Shown piece by piece: positions 1 through 7,668 of a stretch of DNA of 19,331 nucleotides. This DNA is from BOG-1184 sp049514575 (GTDB lineage Bacteria; Fibrobacterota; Chitinivibrionia; Chitinivibrionales; Chitinispirillaceae). Under the pieces are notes generated by a model. The model saw only the letters and a program-made list of their open reading frames with translations, did no database searches and was not told the origin of the DNA. The stretch's first letter is position 1; each line of letters opens with the position of its first letter. The stretch lies in contig JBEKUX010000056.1 of assembly GCA_049514575.1 (NCBI GenBank), positions 1 to 19,331 on the forward strand, given 5' to 3'. Position numbers and translations under genes: made by a program.

Positions 1-2
1 CC

Positions 3-2414
3 GGCATTGCCACCCAGAATGTGGTGGAGCGGAAGCTCGCCAAGGAGAAAAAAACGCGGCACGATCTGGGCCGCGGGGCGTTCGTCGAAGAAGTTTGGAA
101 GTGGAAAACCGAACACCACGCCACCATTTCCAACCAGCTCCAGAAACTCGGCTGCTCCTGCGACTGGGACCGCGAGCGCTTTACCATGGACGAAGGGCTG
201 TCGCGCGCGGTACGGCGTGTGTTCGTACAGCTGTATAAAGAGGATTTAATTTACAAAGGCAAATATATCATCAACTGGTGCCCGCGCTGCCGCACCGCGC
301 TCTCCGACGAAGAGGCCGAGCACAAGGAAATGAGCGGCAAGTTGTACTACTTCCGCTACCCGTATAAAGACAATCCGGGCCATGTAACGGTCGCGACCAC
401 GCGGCCCGAAACCATGCTCGGCGATACCGCCGTGGCCGTGAACCCCAAGGATGACCGTTACCGCGCCCTCGTCGGTAAGAAACTCGTTCTGCCCCTCGTA
501 AACCGCGAAATCCCGCTCATTGCCGACGATTTCGTTGACCGGGAGTTCGGCACCGGCGCGGTCAAGGTCACGCCCGCACACGACCCGAACGACTTTGCCA
601 TGGGTCAGCGCCATACCATGGAACCGATCGTGGTCATGGACGAAGGCGGGCTCATGACCGGCCCGATCCCAAAAGAATATATCGGCCTGGATCGTTTTGT
701 CTGCAGGAAAAAGATCGTCGAAGACCTGACTTCTCTTGGCCTCGTGGAAAAAATCGAAGACCATCACCACGCCGTTGGCCATTGCTACCGCTGCCACACG
801 GTCGTTGAGCCCTATTACTCTGATCAGTGGTTTGTACGCATGAAACCCCTTGCAAAAGAAGCGCTTCAGGCCGCGCTCGACGACCGTGTCCATTTTTATC
901 CGGCGCGCTGGAAAAAAACCTACATCGAATGGATGGAGAACATTCGGGACTGGTGCATCTCGCGCCAGATCTGGTGGGGCCATCGTATCCCTGTATGGTA
1001 CTGCGGCTGCGGAGCGACCATCGTGGAGGAAGACGCGCCCCCGAAGTGCCCGAAATGCGGTTCCACGGGTTTGCGGCAGGAAAACGATGTTCTTGACACA
1101 TGGTTCTCAACGTGGCTCTGGCCGTTCTCCACGATGGGCTGGCCCGATGAAACAGAGCTTTATAAAAAATTCTACCCGACCGACGTGCTGGTAACGGCGC
1201 CGGAGATCCTCTTTTTCTGGGTTGCGCGCATGATCATAGCCGGCCGGCACTTCACCGGAAAGCTCCCCTTTACCGATGTCCTGCTCCACGGCACAGTCCG
1301 CGACAAAACGGGCAGAAAAATGAGCAAGTCGCTCGGCAACGCGCTTGACCCCATGGAGCTTATCCCGGTGTACGGCGCTGATGCGATCAGGTTTTCCATG
1401 ATCATGATAACTGCCCAGGGCGCCGACGTTTTTTTAAGCAAAGACACCTTTGACCTTGGCCGCAACTTCGCCAACAAGCTCTGGAACGCTTCACGGTTCC
1501 TGCTGGCAAACATCGAAAACAGGGTCTCGTTTTCCGGCCTTCCGCCTGCAGACCGGCGCAAGGCCGAAGACCGGTGGATACTCTCGCGGCTGCAGAACGT
1601 GATCGCCTCCATGGTCGAGGCCATAAACGGCTACCGTTTCAACGAGGCTGCGCACACCATCTACGACTTCGCCTGGCATGAATTCTGCGACTGGTACGTG
1701 GAAGCAAAAAAGGCCGACCTTTACCAGGAAAACGATCCGCAGCGTAAAAACGACGCGCTCGCCATCATCTGCCATGTCCATGCGTCGCTCCTGAAACTGC
1801 TGCACCCGTTTGTTCCCTTCATTACCGAAGAGATCTGGTCGCATGTGCGCGAAAAAGCGGCCTTTGCCGGCACCATCGACTCGGAAACCATCATGACCGC
1901 ATCGTATCCGAAGGCCGACATATCGCTCGCGGACCCGTCCGTCGAAGGAAAATTCAGTCTGCTCATGGAGATTGTCACTGCGCTGCGCACGATACGGTCC
2001 GAGAACAACGTACCACCGGACAAAACCGGCAGCGCGATCATCATTCCGGAATCCGGGGAAGACATCGCGTGGCTCCGCTCGCAGATCCCGCTCATAAACC
2101 AGTTCGCAAAACTTTCGGAAGCCGTCATCGATACGTCCGCGCAAAAGCCTCCATTTGCCGGTTCATCGGTTGTTAAGGGAATGCACGTGTATCTGCTGCT
2201 CGAAGGCCTCATCGACCGCCGGGTCGAAACCGAGCGGCTGTCAAAGGAAATCGCCAGGGTAAACGGCCTTATCGAGAGCACTCAAAAAAGGCTCGATGGC
2301 GGATCGTTCGCGTCCCGGGCGCCCGAAGCCGTGGTGGCAAAGGAAAGAGAGAAGCTTGCCGGGCTCATTCTTAACAAAGAGAAACTTGAAAAGGGCCTTG
2401 CCTCTTTTAAATAA
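3..2414 (+). CDS. valS: Valine--tRNA ligase (ValRS), 5' end missing
   Basis: Class I aminoacyl-tRNA synthetase that charges tRNA-Val in the cytoplasm. The frame is open from the first bases and begins inside the conserved GIATQNVVERKL stretch, so about 80 N-terminal residues, including the HIGH motif, lie outside the window. Visible parts in order: the CP1 editing domain with TTRPETMLGDTA (nt about 396-431); a zinc-ribbon-like CGC...CPKC pair (nt about 1005-1065); the KMSKS loop within GRKMSKSLGN (nt about 1311-1340); the anticodon-binding helical domain with HPFVPFITEEIW (nt about 1803-1838); and a charged C-terminal coiled coil from about nt 2205 to the stop, as expected in ValRS. The 804 visible codons agree with a full length near 880-890 residues. 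It converges on mraY with a gap of about 50 bp. Identity is very secure; no frameshift is seen. Confidence 0.97.
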   Translation, partial: GIATQNVVERKLAKEKKTRHDLGRGAFVEEVWKWKTEHHATISNQLQKLGCSCDWDRERFTMDEGLSRAVRRVFVQLYKEDLIYKGKYIINWCPRCRTALSDEEAEHKEMSGKLYYFRYPYKDNPGHVTVATTRPETMLGDTAVAVNPKDDRYRALVGKKLVLPLVNREIPLIADDFVDREFGTGAVKVTPAHDPNDFAMGQRHTMEPIVVMDEGGLMTGPIPKEYIGLDRFVCRKKIVEDLTSLGLVEKIEDHHHAVGHCYRCHTVVEPYYSDQWFVRMKPLAKEALQAALDDRVHFYPARWKKTYIEWMENIRDWCISRQIWWGHRIPVWYCGCGATIVEEDAPPKCPKCGSTGLRQENDVLDTWFSTWLWPFSTMGWPDETELYKKFYPTDVLVTAPEILFFWVARMIIAGRHFTGKLPFTDVLLHGTVRDKTGRKMSKSLGNALDPMELIPVYGADAIRFSMIMITAQGADVFLSKDTFDLGRNFANKLWNASRFLLANIENRVSFSGLPPADRRKAEDRWILSRLQNVIASMVEAINGYRFNEAAHTIYDFAWHEFCDWYVEAKKADLYQENDPQRKNDALAIICHVHASLLKLLHPFVPFITEEIWSHVREKAAFAGTIDSETIMTASYPKADISLADPSVEGKFSLLMEIVTALRTIRSENNVPPDKTGSAIIIPESGEDIAWLRSQIPLINQFAKLSEAVIDTSAQKPPFAGSSVVKGMHVYLLLEGLIDRRVETERLSKEIARVNGLIESTQKRLDGGSFASRAPEAVVAKEREKLAGLILNKEKLEKGLASFK

Positions 2415-2465
2415 TTTTATGTGCTAAAGAAAAATTGTTATGTATTGCTTAAGGAGAATTATTGG

Positions 2466-3617
2466 TTATCGAACTTTCAGGAACAGCGCAAGACCGATGA
2501 CGAGCAGGACGACAGAAAGGATATGGAAACGCCACATGATTTTTGATTTGATCTGAAATTCGCCGCCGAAGAACCCGCTTTTCCGCATCTGTATCTGAAA
2601 ATGATGATGTATCGGCGCCATGAGGAAAATCCTCCTGTGCGTAAGCTTGAACCAGCCGATCTGCATGAGCACCGAAATAAACTCAAGAAGGAAAATAAAC
2701 CCGACGATCGGGAGATAAAAACCGGCTTTGGTGAAAACGAAAACGATGCCTATAAGCCCGCCCAGGCCCACGGAACCGGAATCGCCCATGATGATGGTGG
2801 ACGGCGGCGAGTTGAACCAGAGATAGGCTAAAAGCGTCCCGATCACGGCGCCGATGAGGGGAAGAAGTTCCAGAAGCCCTGCGATGTGGGGAATCAACAG
2901 ATATGCGCACCAGGCGCTGTTACTTGACACAAATGAAATGACGCCCAGGAAAAGCAGGCAGGTGATGACCGGTACCGCGGCAAGGGTGTCGAAGCCGTCG
3001 GTAAAATTGACGCCGTTCGCGAGAATGGCGATGGTGATGGTCATGAACGGGATAAAGAGCCAGAATGGCATGTACGGAAATTTCCTGGCGATGCTGACGA
3101 ACGGGATGGTGATGGTACCGTTGATATTGGGGATATACTCATACGCCAGAACCGCGACGACGAGCGAAATGAAAATATACAGCGACAGCCGTAAGGATGA
3201 GGAGAGGCCGTCGGCCTTGTACTGATAGCTCTGTTTGGTAATAAGCCCCCGGGCAACGCGGCGCTTGTTGACCACCTTGACAATATCGTCGATAGCGCCG
3301 ATGATACTGAAAAAGACATAAATAACCAGAGCGGAAACCACGTACGAATTGAACCGCACGGTCAGGAGCGTTACAAAAATGATGATACCGAGGAAAAGGA
3401 TCCCTGCAGGCATGACCGGCTCTTTGCCGCCGCCGCTCCCCACGACTCCCTGCATCTCAAATTCGGAGCTGAACTGCAGCTTCCGCAGGTAGCGGATGTA
3501 GGGCGGAAACAGGAGCATGGCGAGAAGAAAGGAAGCGACCATGGCCACGCTCGTGCTGAAAAGACGGCTGAACAGGAGATAGATGCCGGTGTGATGATAA
3601 AGGAAGTCGATAAGCAT
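2466..3617 (-). CDS. mraY: MraY-type phospho-N-acetylmuramoyl-pentapeptide transferase, divergent
   Basis: Integral membrane enzyme that transfers phospho-MurNAc-pentapeptide from UDP to undecaprenyl phosphate, making lipid I. About ten hydrophobic segments are visible. Family landmarks, numbered from an in-frame TTG at 3623: IGAIDDIVK (Asp112-Asp113), NFTDGFD (206-212), MGDSGS (279-284) and the diagnostic MAPIHHHFQ (335-343), with the typical GLALFLKVR end. The HHH motif separates it from WecA/TagO-type relatives. Differences from textbook MraY: the usual K-x-GTPTMGG segment reads KEPVMPAGILFL, and NLTDGLDGLA reads NFTDGFDTLA. Length is 383 residues from the ATG at 3617 (385 from the TTG at 3623). 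I prefer the ATG, but neither has a clear Shine-Dalgarno. It stands alone, without mur or fts neighbours, which is unusual. A lineage-specific or second MraY copy is possible. Confidence 0.9.
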   Translation of the reverse strand: MLIDFLYHHTGIYLLFSRLFSTSVAMVASFLLAMLLFPPYIRYLRKLQFSSEFEMQGVVGSGGGKEPVMPAGILFLGIIIFVTLLTVRFNSYVVSALVIYVFFSIIGAIDDIVKVVNKRRVARGLITKQSYQYKADGLSSSLRLSLYIFISLVVAVLAYEYIPNINGTITIPFVSIARKFPYMPFWLFIPFMTITIAILANGVNFTDGFDTLAAVPVITCLLFLGVISFVSSNSAWCAYLLIPHIAGLLELLPLIGAVIGTLLAYLWFNSPPSTIIMGDSGSVGLGGLIGIVFVFTKAGFYLPIVGFIFLLEFISVLMQIGWFKLTHRRIFLMAPIHHHFQIQMRKSGFFGGEFQIKSKIMWRFHILSVVLLVIGLALFLKVR

Positions 3618-3651
3618 TTGCAAAAAAATAAGTTAAGGCTACATTATTAAA

Positions 3652-3855
3652 TATTTTTTTTTGCTGAAGGCTCCTGTTTGGGTGTGGGGTGCCTGCCTGC
3701 CGACCCGCTACGCCCTCGCCGCCGCATAGTGCTATGACGAAGCGGGGAGCATTAGCGTGGCGAGAGCCTCGGCGCAGGCAGGGGCACCTTCCGTGCAGCT
3801 TAGAACTTCCGTTACCCCCACCCTCAGGTCTCTGTGGAATTAAAATCAGGTACAG
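3652..3855. repeat. Hairpin-rich intergenic repeat, copy 1
   Basis: This is part of the 485-bp gene-free stretch between mraY and folD. It starts with an A/T run leading into TTTGCTGAAGGCTCCTGT, then GGGTGTGGGGTG, and near the end has GTTACCCCCACCCTC. The same blocks in the same order recur at 14711-14825. The G-rich and C-rich blocks can pair with each other. Between them sits extra sequence (about 3691-3787) absent from the other copy. It is bounded by its own inverted repeat GCCTGCCTGC/GCAGGCAGG and holds a small CATAG-TG-CTATG hairpin, so it looks nested. A short frame on the plus strand here (3689-3883) resembles no protein I know. Confidence 0.6.
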
Positions 3856-3862
3856 GTTCAGA

Positions 3863-4026
3863 TCCCGCGCCGTGCCTTCCTAGAAGAGACTTTTGCGTGG
3901 CCTGAGCGAGGGAGGCGATAAATCACGCGAAGCGTGGAAATCTGCAAAAAAGTTCTAAGTCGGCAAGCCGACCGAGCGAAGGTGCCTTCGCATCAAAAGT
4001 CTCTGGAAGGAATGGTACGACGCGGG
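3863..4026. repeat. Large inverted-repeat element with internal mini-hairpins
   Basis: Outer arms are CCTTCC + AGAGACTTTTG (3875-3895, with a 4-nt bulge) and CAAAAGTCTCTGGAAGG (3994-4010). Pairing continues imperfectly outward to CCCGCG (3864-3869) and CGCGGG (about 4021-4026). Inside are three compact perfect stems: CACGC-GAA-GCGTG (about 3926-3938), GTCGGC-AA-GCCGAC (3959-3972) and GCGAAGG-TG-CCTTCGC (3976-3991). There is no reading frame of note. It could be a REP/MITE-like element or a structured RNA; the sequence alone does not decide. It ends about 75 bp before the folD start. Confidence 0.6.
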
Positions 4027-4102
4027 TAACTATACCGAGAAAGCGTTGCCGCATTTTATTTTGATAAGGGAATCAAAACCATCCGGAAAAAGGATTATTA
4101 TT

Positions 4103-4960
4103 ATGACCTCACCGCTTATGCTCGACGGAAAAGCCCTCGCGAAAATTATCGAGGAAAGCATCAAACCCCGCATTGAAGCGTACAAGCGGAAAAACGGCGG
4201 ACAGGTTCCGGTGCTGGCCGCCATTCTGGTGGGCAGCGACCCGGCCTCTGCCACCTACGTTAAAATGAAAGGTAACGCCTGCAGCAGGGTCGGTATGGAT
4301 TCGCGGAGGATCCATCTCGGCGAAGACACGACCACCGCAGAACTTCTGGCCGAAATCGACCGCTGCAACAGGGACCCGCTGGTGAACGGCATCTTGCTCC
4401 AGCACCCTGTCCCGCGGCAAATTAACGAACGCGCCGCTTTCGACGCGATCGCGCCCGAAAAAGACGTGGACGGCGTCACCTGCCTCGGTTTCGGCCGCAT
4501 GGCAATGGGCGAACCCGCCTACGGCAGCGCCACGCCCGCCGGTATAATGAAAATCCTCGACCACTATAAAATTCCCGTGGAAGGGAAACGTGCGGTCGTC
4601 GTCGGCAGGAGTCCGATCCTCGGCAAACCCATGGCGATCATGCTGCTCAACCGTAACGCGACCGTGACGGTGTGCCACTCCAGAACCCGCAACTGTGCGG
4701 AGGTGGTACGGGAAGCCGACATTGTCGTGGGCGCGGTCGGCAGGCCAAAGTTCATTCAGGGAGACTGGATAAAAAACGGCGCGGTCATCATTGACGCAGG
4801 CTATCATCCGGGCGGCGTGGGCGACGTCGACCTCGAAGCCGCGATCCCCCGTTGCTCCGCCTACACTCCGGTCCCGGGCGGCGTCGGCCCTATGACCATC
4901 GCCACCCTCCTGCTCCAGACCATGGAAGCGGCGGAAAAAAGGTTCAGCAGTGGCCGGTAA
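4103..4960 (+). CDS. folD: Bifunctional methylenetetrahydrofolate dehydrogenase / methenyltetrahydrofolate cyclohydrolase
   Basis: Cytoplasmic one-carbon enzyme that oxidises 5,10-methylene-THF to methenyl-THF with NAD(P)+ and hydrolyses it to 10-formyl-THF, for purine and fMet-tRNA synthesis. The 285 residues match the family's usual size. Visible motifs: SATYVKMKGNAC with the catalytic Tyr/Lys region near residues 50-60; GILLQHPVP in place of the commoner QLPLP; ATPAGIMKIL; the Rossmann signature GRSPILGKPMAIMLL followed by ATVTVCHS; and the C-terminal TPVPGGVGPMTIATL. The frame stays open upstream to a TTG at 4046, but the ATG at 4103 is preceded by AAGGA at good spacing and matches the usual FolD N-terminus, so it is chosen. 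The gene is a single transcription unit, divergent from mraY and ending in a hairpin. Confidence 0.95.
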   Translation: MTSPLMLDGKALAKIIEESIKPRIEAYKRKNGGQVPVLAAILVGSDPASATYVKMKGNACSRVGMDSRRIHLGEDTTTAELLAEIDRCNRDPLVNGILLQHPVPRQINERAAFDAIAPEKDVDGVTCLGFGRMAMGEPAYGSATPAGIMKILDHYKIPVEGKRAVVVGRSPILGKPMAIMLLNRNATVTVCHSRTRNCAEVVREADIVVGAVGRPKFIQGDWIKNGAVIIDAGYHPGGVGDVDLEAAIPRCSAYTPVPGGVGPMTIATLLLQTMEAAEKRFSSGR

Positions 4961-4980
4961 ACAACCGGCCGCATCTTTAT
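4950..4980 (+). terminator. Terminator-like hairpin after folD
   Basis: GTGGCCGG (4950-4957) and CCGGCCGC (4965-4972) form an 8-bp stem (one T-G pair) with a 7-nt loop, followed on the plus strand by ATCTTTATT. The stem overlaps the folD stop codon. It also lies just beyond the stop of the convergent acyltransferase gene, so it may serve both directions, although the minus strand has no T-run. Confidence 0.55.
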
Positions 4981-6020
4981 TAGAAATGGGTCTTTTTTTT
5001 GAGCAGGAACATTCCCTCTTTAACCAGAAGCGGAATAAAAACACCGCAGCAGAACGAAGCAACGGCAACGGCATACGACGCATTCGGTAATACCCTGTGG
5101 AGCAGGCAGTAGCCTTCAAATTGAAACATCACGTGAAAAATCATGATGAAGATGCTCCCGCGGCCGATATACGAAAGCCACCGGCTTGAAATTTCCCACC
5201 GCGACAGCAGGCAAGAAATTCCCAGAACGATATAAATCCCTAGAACGGCCGCCAGCGAAGACCATACGATATGGTCATATTGCCTTTTGTTAAAATCCAG
5301 CGAGTAACGGTATTTCAAATGCACAAGAGCGAACAGCACGACCGCCGCGATGAGCAACAGGGCGCTGAACTTGAACTGCACTACGCGGTTCCGGTAAAAA
5401 TATCCGGCCAGAAAGAAAAAACTGCTCATTATCACGATGTCCATGGACAGCGGCAATCCATATACCACCATCGAATTATGAAACAGCGTGATGCGCGTCC
5501 CCCAGAAAAGGCCGATCGAAAAATATCCGGCAACGAGCAGAACGAGCAGCGCTATCGTCGTCCGGATCGTTTGCGAGGGCCCTGTTTTCGATAATTTTAC
5601 AAACGCCCATGAAAACAGTGTTACCAGAAACAGGTGCGGTAAAAACCAGACGGCATTGATATAGGGGGGAAGTTTGTCGCCGATCGCACTCAGGAAACCC
5701 CAGATCCAATCCAACGGCGGCTCCCGCTTTACAACGGCTTTTGCGCAAATGAACAGCGCGCAGATCAAAATATACGGTTTGAGCAGCGAACGGTATTTAT
5801 CGGCAACCAGGCGAGTGAACCGTTTTCCCGGATCGAGGAACACTCCGGAGAGAAAGAAAAACAGCGGGATATGGAACGAAAAGATGATCCGGTGCAGGTC
5901 GCCGGACCGTCCGGAGAACCAGTTATGGCCGAGCACGACCAGCATGATCCCGATTCCCTTTGCGATATCGACGGTCGCGGACCGGCTCTTCGGGACCGGA
6001 TGTTCCAGCGGGCCGGTCAT
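4980..6020 (-). CDS. Membrane acyltransferase, acyltransferase-3 family
   Basis: Probable integral membrane O-acyltransferase (often O-acetyltransferase) acting on a surface sugar or polysaccharide. The N-terminus has the family hallmark: ATVDIAKGIGIMLVVLGHN (residues about 15-33, with the catalytic-type His32), then SFHIPLFFFLSGVF (about 48-61). Around ten hydrophobic helices follow along the 346 residues, and the protein ends in a Lys-rich tail. The frame could begin at a GTG at 6041, but the ATG at 6018-6020 overlaps the TGA of the upstream epimerase as ATGA. It also has GGGAG 8 nt upstream, which points to translational coupling. Being coupled to a UDP-sugar epimerase supports a role in capsule, exopolysaccharide or O-antigen modification. 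The exact acceptor cannot be told. Confidence 0.82.
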   Translation of the reverse strand: MTGPLEHPVPKSRSATVDIAKGIGIMLVVLGHNWFSGRSGDLHRIIFSFHIPLFFFLSGVFLDPGKRFTRLVADKYRSLLKPYILICALFICAKAVVKREPPLDWIWGFLSAIGDKLPPYINAVWFLPHLFLVTLFSWAFVKLSKTGPSQTIRTTIALLVLLVAGYFSIGLFWGTRITLFHNSMVVYGLPLSMDIVIMSSFFFLAGYFYRNRVVQFKFSALLLIAAVVLFALVHLKYRYSLDFNKRQYDHIVWSSLAAVLGIYIVLGISCLLSRWEISSRWLSYIGRGSIFIMIFHVMFQFEGYCLLHRVLPNASYAVAVASFCCGVFIPLLVKEGMFLLKKKTHF

Positions 6021-6961
6021 CGGTAATACTCCCGGTACCACTTGATGAAATTCCTGATGCCCCGGTCGATATTGGTGACCGGAGCATACCCCAGCTTCCG
6101 GAGTCTGGCAATATCGGCGACCGTTTCCTTCACATCGCCGGGCTGCATGGGCAGGTAGTTGACGATCGCTTTTTTCCCGAGGTTCTTTTCTATTTCCCTG
6201 ATGAAATCCATGAGTTCTTCGGCCCTGCTGTTGCCGACATTGTAGATCTCGCAGGGGGCCGGGTGTTCCAGCGCAAGCAACACTCCGGCAACGACATCGT
6301 CGATGTAGGTGAAATTCCTGCGCATTTTTCCGTTGTTATAGACGTCGATCGGCTCTCCGGCAAGTATTGCCTTTGTAAATTTAAAGAGCGCCATGTCGGG
6401 ACGACCCCACGGACCGTACACGGTGAAAAAACGCAATGCCGTCGTGTTCAGCCCGAACAGCCGGCTGTAGCAGTGCGCGACGAGCTCATTCGACCGTTTG
6501 GTCGCCCCATAGAGGGACAAGGGCGCATCGGTGCGGTCGCTTTCCGAAAACGGCAGTTTAGTGTTAGCGCCATAGACCGACGACGATGAGGCGTAAACGA
6601 AATTCCGGACAGCAGCGTGCCGTGCGCATTCGATGAGATTCAAAAATCCCTCATTGTTGGATTTCTGATAGGCAAATGGGTCGGTCAGCGAATACCGGAC
6701 GCCGGCCTGGGCGGCCATATGGCATATGCTGTCAAAACGGCAGGCGTCGAAGATCTTGCGGAGTCCTTCGTAGTCGCACAGGTCGAGCTTGTAAAACGAA
6801 AACTTTTTAAGACTTCGGAGTACCTTGAGGCGGGACTCTTTGAGCGCCGGGTCGTAATAGCTGTTCATATTGTCGATGCCGACCACCGATTCACCTGCTT
6901 CGCACAGCTTCCTTGCGATATGGAACCCGATGAACCCTGCCGCTCCGGTAACGAGGATCAT
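6017..6961 (-). CDS. NAD-dependent nucleotide-sugar epimerase, probable UDP-glucuronate 4-epimerase
   Basis: Extended short-chain dehydrogenase/reductase, likely interconverting UDP-glucuronate and UDP-galacturonate through a 4-keto intermediate in the cytoplasm. Visible motifs: the N-terminal NAD loop TGAAGFIG (residues 5-12); HMAAQAGVRYS (81-91); YASSSSVYG (123-131); the catalytic pair Tyr151/Lys155 in YGATKRSNE; and VYGPWGRPDMALFKF (181-195) followed by GKMRRNFTYIDD. The last block and MQPGDVKETVADI are characteristic of UDP-glucuronate 4-epimerases. Length is 314 residues, slightly short for that group. The start is supported by AAGGAGGT 7 nt upstream of the ATG. It is the first gene of a two-gene unit with the acyltransferase and is divergent from gmhA. 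A related 4-epimerase or 4,6-dehydratase specificity cannot be excluded. Confidence 0.85.
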   Translation of the reverse strand: MILVTGAAGFIGFHIARKLCEAGESVVGIDNMNSYYDPALKESRLKVLRSLKKFSFYKLDLCDYEGLRKIFDACRFDSICHMAAQAGVRYSLTDPFAYQKSNNEGFLNLIECARHAAVRNFVYASSSSVYGANTKLPFSESDRTDAPLSLYGATKRSNELVAHCYSRLFGLNTTALRFFTVYGPWGRPDMALFKFTKAILAGEPIDVYNNGKMRRNFTYIDDVVAGVLLALEHPAPCEIYNVGNSRAEELMDFIREIEKNLGKKAIVNYLPMQPGDVKETVADIARLRKLGYAPVTNIDRGIRNFIKWYREYYR

Positions 6962-7095
6962 AATGTTAACCTCCTTGTAATAATATACATATCCGAATCG
7001 AAGTATAGATTAATGACTATTCCCGATATATTGTATTTATCTATATTTTGCATGTCATTGCAGGTCTTGACATGCCCTTTTCAAGGAACAATGAA
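6962..7095. promoter_or_regulatory. Divergent AT-rich promoter region between the epimerase gene and gmhA
   Basis: This is 134 bp of strongly AT-rich sequence between two divergently read units, with several TATA-like hexamers (for example near 6981-6990 and 7042-7047). It must hold promoters for both directions. I cannot assign a convincing -35/-10 pair to either strand, so only the region is called. Confidence 0.4.
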
Positions 7096-7668
7096 ATGTC
7101 CCTCGTCATTGAATCGTTGAACAACCACTGCGCGGCGGTGAAAAAGGTAGAAGCGCTGCAATCGTCCATTATTGCTATTGCGGATTATCTTATCGATACG
7201 CTCCAGAACGGCGGCAAGGTGCTGCTCATGGGCAACGGCGGCAGCGCCGCTGATGCCCAGCACATCGCCGCAGAGCTGGTCGGCCGCTACAAAATGGAAC
7301 GCAAGGCGTTTCCCGCCATGGCGATTACCACCGATTCATCGATCGTCACCGCGGTGGCAAATGATTACGGTGCCGGTCACATTTTCACCCGTCAGATTGA
7401 GGCGCATGCAAAACCCGGGGACAGCGTTATCGGCATCTCGACGTCCGGCAACAGCGCCAATGTTATCGAGGCAATCAAGGTTGCCCGCGGACTCGGGTGC
7501 AAAACCTTTGCCCTTCTCGGCAACGACGGCGGCCAGCTGAAAGATTTGGTGGATATCCCGATCGTGGTCGACTCGAAAGACACCCCGCGGATTCAGGAGT
7601 GCCATATACTGATCGGCCATATCATATGCGACCTTGTGGAACAGGGGATGACCGAGGATGCGCGTTGA
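7096..7668 (+). CDS. gmhA: Sedoheptulose 7-phosphate isomerase
   Basis: Converts sedoheptulose 7-phosphate to D-glycero-D-manno-heptose 7-phosphate, the first step toward ADP-heptose for the LPS inner core. It has the SIS fold, with GNGGSAADAQHIAAELVGR at residues 46-64, ITTDSSIVTAVANDYG at 77-92 and STSGNSANV at 115-123. Putative zinc/catalytic residues are present with family spacing: His56/Glu60 and Gln167/His175. Length is 190 residues, normal for GmhA. Earlier in-frame starts exist (TTG 7048, ATG 7072), but only the ATG at 7096 has a well-placed AAGGA and gives the usual length. It is the first gene of a four-gene operon and overlaps hldE by 11 bp. Confidence 0.95.
   Translation: MSLVIESLNNHCAAVKKVEALQSSIIAIADYLIDTLQNGGKVLLMGNGGSAADAQHIAAELVGRYKMERKAFPAMAITTDSSIVTAVANDYGAGHIFTRQIEAHAKPGDSVIGISTSGNSANVIEAIKVARGLGCKTFALLGNDGGQLKDLVDIPIVVDSKDTPRIQECHILIGHIICDLVEQGMTEDAR

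Noticed and set aside
246..983. Long open frame on the minus strand inside valS
   Set aside because: It lies wholly antisense to a very well conserved synthetase and resembles no protein; it is a shadow of GC-rich codon use. Other antisense frames within valS were dropped for the same reason.
2389..2408. AAAAGGG/CCTCTTTT stem at the end of valS as a terminator
   Set aside because: The stem is short and A/T-weak, lies inside the coding region and has no proper T-run after it.
2450..2501. Good Shine-Dalgarno (TAAGGAG) followed by a TTG downstream of valS
   Set aside because: The frame stops after about a dozen codons and lies antisense to the mraY end. It may be a relic of a lost downstream gene, but nothing supports that.
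3689..3883. 64-codon plus-strand frame in the mraY-folD gap
   Set aside because: It falls inside the hairpin-rich repeat, is Pro/Arg-rich and has no convincing ribosome binding site.
5960..6589. 209-codon plus-strand frame
   Set aside because: It is antisense to the epimerase gene, which has complete motifs and a strong Shine-Dalgarno.
7067..7072. Perfect TTGACA hexamer before gmhA
   Set aside because: A -10 element at normal spacing would fall right at the gmhA start codon and read AATGAA, so it is probably chance.
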